Positions 23,588 through 26,065 of a stretch of DNA of 26,065 bases are shown piece after piece. Positions within the stretch are counted from its first letter, which is position 1; the number at the start of each line of letters is the position of its first letter. The translations under genes and the position numbers were made by a program. Origin of the DNA: an uncultured Bacteroidales bacterium (GTDB taxonomy: Bacteria > Bacteroidota > Bacteroidia > Bacteroidales > Bacteroidaceae); contig CALEFD010000003.1 of assembly GCA_937876995.1 (NCBI GenBank), forward strand, positions 1 to 26,065, written 5' to 3'. The notes beneath the pieces were generated by a model. That model made no database searches and was not told the origin of the DNA. It saw only the letters and a list, made by a program, of their open reading frames with translations.

Positions 23588-24171
23588 AAAGGAAGAAGAT
23601 TATTTTGTTTGAAAGATCTGAAATAATTCGAATGGGGCTTGAAAAACTCTTTTCGCAACACAACAATTGTGTAGAGATAATAAAAACCGTCTATAATAAT
23701 GAACAGTTGCAAGATGCCATAACAGCCTACAAACCTGATATAATAGTATTAAACCCTGCACATACAGGCAGTTCTACACTATCTATTATAAACAATATTC
23801 GCAAACAGGACTACAACATATCTATTATTGCCCTGTTATATAGTTATATAGATAAAGATATTCTAGGCAGTTTCGATGCTACTATAGAGTTATATGATAG
23901 TACCATCCATATACTTGAACTGATAGAACAGCTAGATAATAAAACAGGACAGAGTAACAAACAAAGCAATACAGAGGGCGAAGATTTAAGTCCAAGAGAA
24001 AATGCCATTGTTACACTGGTTGCCAAAGGACACACCAACAAGGAGATAGCAGATATGCTTAACATATCGGTACACACTGTAACTACACACAGAAAAAATA
24101 TATCAAAAAAGACCGGAATAAAATCTATATCCGGTCTTACTATGTATGCTATTCTTAATAGACTTATTTAG
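23584..24171 (+). CDS. LuxR/NarL-type transcriptional regulator with degenerate receiver domain
   Basis: This 195-residue protein has an N-terminal receiver-like fold (about 1-118) and a C-terminal LuxR helix-turn-helix (about 133-195: LSPRENAIVTLVAKGHTNKEIADMLNISVHTVTTHRKNI). The receiver has lost phosphorylation residues: the usual acidic pair after the first strand is replaced (FERSE), and the phosphoacceptor position after strand three is Asn57 (PDIIVLNP) instead of Asp. It is therefore probably not controlled by a histidine kinase. Its 4-bp overlap with the hemerythrin gene suggests control by that protein, for example by direct contact. Targets are unknown; the feo operon is an obvious candidate. 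The stop overlaps the convergent Na/Pi transporter gene by 8 bp. Confidence 0.88.
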   Translation: MKRKKIILFERSEIIRMGLEKLFSQHNNCVEIIKTVYNNEQLQDAITAYKPDIIVLNPAHTGSSTLSIINNIRKQDYNISIIALLYSYIDKDILGSFDATIELYDSTIHILELIEQLDNKTGQSNKQSNTEGEDLSPRENAIVTLVAKGHTNKEIADMLNISVHTVTTHRKNISKKTGIKSISGLTMYAILNRLI

Positions 24172-25864
24172 CATCTACAAATGCATAAGTCTTAATAGTT
24201 TTACCAACATTCAGCAAGTGGTCTGCCACACGTTCTGCATTTGATGAAAGCGACAGATATTGAGCACCAACGTATGCAGTACAAACACCTTCACCCAAAC
24301 GCTTGATATGATTCTCTTCCATGAATTTGGTATAATCATCTATCTTCTCTTCCACTAAGTTAGCTTCACCAAGAGCCTCCAGACTTTCATTTTCGTATGC
24401 ATCCATAACTCTCAAATTCAATTCATGAATAAGAAGACGCAGCTTCTCAATCTCCTCTTTTGCCCCTTCAGAGAATCCCTCTTGCGTAGATTTCAAACTT
24501 GCTGCATACTCTACAATATTTTCTGCATAGTCACCTATACGTTCCAAGTCACGCACTGTACGATATGTTGTAGATAAGTATATATGGTCTTTTTCGCTCA
24601 ACTGAGGCAGATTAGACAGTTTCACAACATAATCCACTATAGCCCTATTCAAATAGTTCAATTCTCGTTCTGCCACTCTGAATTTTTCCACATTGGTAAA
24701 ATCCATAGAACAGATAATATCGAGCGACAAATTGAAGTTTCTCATTGCGATATCAGCCATATTACATATTTCGTTCTTTGTCTGCTGTACTGCTACAGGT
24801 GGGGTCTTCAACATATTGTCGTCAATAAAATAGAGACGTGGAGCATCAGGATCTTCTTCGGTCTCTTTCTTATCTTTAATAACGTGAGTAGCCAATTTTA
24901 CCAACTGGTTGGTCAATGGCAACATCACTACTACAGTAAGCACATTAAAGAATGTATGGAACATAGCCAGCTGAGTCTGTGGAACTCCCGGGAATGCCCT
25001 TTCAAAGAAGGTACCCAATGTTAAGTTTCCACCAGACAATAGTGACAAAAGCAATCCTACAGTACCTATAAATAGCACACCGCTTATATTGAATGTCAAG
25101 TGCATAACTGCAGTTCTCTTGGCATTTATTCCGCTGGTTAAACTTGCCAATATAGCCACAACACAAGAACCAATATTAGAACCCATAGTCAAGAATATAC
25201 CCTGGTCTAAAGTAACCAATCCGGTAAACACCATAGCTATTGCAATAGATGTCATTACAGAAGAACTCTGAATAATAGCAGTGATTATAGCACCTATAAT
25301 TACAAGCAGTACGCCATTGTTAATTTGTGCCAGGAACTCCTTTACAGCATCCAAACGGGCAAAATTCTCCATTGAGTTGCTCATCATATCCAAGCCCACA
25401 AAAAGCATACCGAAACCGGCTAAAATACCGCCCCATTTTCTCAGTATATCTTTTTTAGAGAACAAAGACATAAATGCGCCTACACCTGCCAATGCAGAAA
25501 ATAGCACTGTTGTAGAGATAGAATCGCCTCCAAACATACCCAATGCCACAATCTGGGCGGTAACTGTAGTACCAATATTAGCACCATAGATAATGGTTGC
25601 TGCCTGTGAAAGCGACATGATACCGGCATTAACAAAGCCTATAACCATTACAGTGGTAGCACCGGAACTCTGAATAGCAGCAGTTCCCACTGTTCCTATA
25701 CCTACTCCAAGCATCTTACTGCTTGATGCCTTAGAAAAGAGTGATTTAAGTTTGTTACTACTAATTGATTCAAGATTTGTACTCATCATTTCGCAGGCTA
25801 TCAAAAAGATACCTATACCTGCTATCAGCGTAAGAATGGCTGAGACAATTGCTGTTGTAGTCAT
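24164..25864 (-). CDS. Na/Pi cotransporter family protein with C-terminal PhoU-like domain
   Basis: This 566-residue inner-membrane protein contains two inverted Na_Pi_cotrans repeats, each with a QSS motif: AIQSSGATTVMVIGF (QSS at 65-67) and IIQSSSVMTSIAIA (QSS at 199-201). About eight membrane segments end near residue 330. The cytoplasmic C-terminal part (about 355-560) is helical and PhoU-like (FRVAERELNYLNRAIVDYV, then RDLERIGDYAENIVEY, and SNAERVADHLLNVGKTI). Such proteins are predicted to import phosphate with Na+ and sense it through the PhoU part. It is monocistronic, with its own promoter. Confidence 0.92.
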   Translation of the reverse strand: MTTTAIVSAILTLIAGIGIFLIACEMMSTNLESISSNKLKSLFSKASSSKMLGVGIGTVGTAAIQSSGATTVMVIGFVNAGIMSLSQAATIIYGANIGTTVTAQIVALGMFGGDSISTTVLFSALAGVGAFMSLFSKKDILRKWGGILAGFGMLFVGLDMMSNSMENFARLDAVKEFLAQINNGVLLVIIGAIITAIIQSSSVMTSIAIAMVFTGLVTLDQGIFLTMGSNIGSCVVAILASLTSGINAKRTAVMHLTFNISGVLFIGTVGLLLSLLSGGNLTLGTFFERAFPGVPQTQLAMFHTFFNVLTVVVMLPLTNQLVKLATHVIKDKKETEEDPDAPRLYFIDDNMLKTPPVAVQQTKNEICNMADIAMRNFNLSLDIICSMDFTNVEKFRVAERELNYLNRAIVDYVVKLSNLPQLSEKDHIYLSTTYRTVRDLERIGDYAENIVEYAASLKSTQEGFSEGAKEEIEKLRLLIHELNLRVMDAYENESLEALGEANLVEEKIDDYTKFMEENHIKRLGEGVCTAYVGAQYLSLSSNAERVADHLLNVGKTIKTYAFVDAK

Positions 25865-25892
25865 CTATTTAAAATTGATATTTTAGGGAGAG

Positions 25893-25923
25893 CAAAAGTA
25901 GTACATACAATAGAATTTTCAAA
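25893..25923 (-). promoter_or_regulatory. Promoter of the Na/Pi cotransporter gene
   Basis: On the minus strand TTTG (25923-25920) is followed after 19 bp by TACTTTTG (25900-25893), matching the Bacteroidetes consensus. The -7 element ends 28 bp before the ATG. I did not recognise a Pho box. Confidence 0.8.
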
Positions 25924-25975
25924 CTTTTTTTTAAGAATGATAACAAATAGAAAGAAAATATTTTCTGAATTATTC

Positions 25976-25983
25976 TACCTTTG
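25976..25983 (+). promoter_or_regulatory. Promoter -7 element of the right-edge gene
   Basis: TACCTTTG matches the -7 consensus TAnnTTTG and is followed by CAATATCC. It lies 27 bp before the ATG at 26011, the same distance as for the porin gene. No clear TTTG -33. Confidence 0.55.
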
Positions 25984-26010
25984 CAATATCCAAGTTAATT
26001 CAAGAGAGTA

Positions 26011-26065
26011 ATGAAGAGAGCAGAGGAGATATTGAAAAAAGGCGGGCTTAATATAACTGCAAACA
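26011..26065 (+). CDS. 5' end of an unidentified gene, possibly a Fur-family regulator
   Basis: Only 18 codons are visible: MKRAEEILKKGGLNITAN. The short helix followed by GLNITAN resembles the start of Fur/PerR/Zur proteins (the LxxxGLRxTxxR pattern), and the following partial codon begins with A, which would allow an Arg. This is too little to be certain. The gene is divergent from the Na/Pi transporter and has its own -7 element. Confidence 0.5.
   Translation, partial: MKRAEEILKKGGLNITAN

Overview
The window comes from a Bacteroidota bacterium, most likely an uncultured AT-rich member of the Bacteroidales. Three things point there. Promoters match the Bacteroidetes sigma-70 pattern (a -7 element TAnnTTTG, in two cases with a TTTG 19 bp upstream). 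There are no obvious Shine-Dalgarno sequences. The gene content is typical of the phylum: a complete Bacteroidetes-type dcw cluster, a FeoA-FeoB fusion, an FtsI with a PASTA tail, and MraY with the phylum's large insertion. MurE carries the DNPR motif, so the peptidoglycan is predicted to contain meso-diaminopimelate.

Positions 1-720 (+) hold the end of recO. Its first ~32-40 codons look like a piece of an Era GTPase from another lineage, so the contig edge is probably chimeric. Positions 724-15962 (-) are one tightly packed division and cell-wall operon, in transcription order mraZ, rsmH, ftsL, ftsI, murE, mraY, murD, ftsW, murG-murC, ftsQ, ftsA, ftsZ. Gaps are 0-14 bp and two junctions overlap by 4 bp. 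Upstream of mraZ lie a Bacteroidetes -7 element and three 10-bp-phased GTGG(G/T)G repeats that look like the MraZ autoregulatory box. The most unusual gene is an uninterrupted 839-codon reading frame joining complete MurG and MurC.

Positions 16134-18370 (-) hold a SulP anion transporter with a STAS domain and a DUF456 membrane protein. A hairpin followed by a T-run separates sulP from the dcw promoter. Positions 18468-19049 (+) encode a cysteine-rich DUF3109 protein, followed by a strong terminator.

Positions 19170-24171 (+) look like an iron and redox block: an OprB-like outer-membrane porin, the FeoAB ferrous iron transporter, a 53-residue FeoB-associated Cys-rich membrane protein, a hemerythrin-like RIC/YtfE-family protein, and an overlapping LuxR-type regulator with a degenerate receiver domain. 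The hemerythrin protein keeps all the diiron ligands but has lost the usual cysteine pair, and the regulator has lost its phosphoacceptor Asp. I infer a candidate iron, O2 or NO sensing pair coupled to ferrous iron uptake; this is the best candidate here for a poorly described system. Positions 24164-25864 (-) encode a Na/Pi cotransporter-PhoU fusion with a clear promoter. The window ends in the first 18 codons of a divergent gene, possibly a Fur-family regulator.

I saw no tRNA, rRNA, CRISPR array or insertion sequence.
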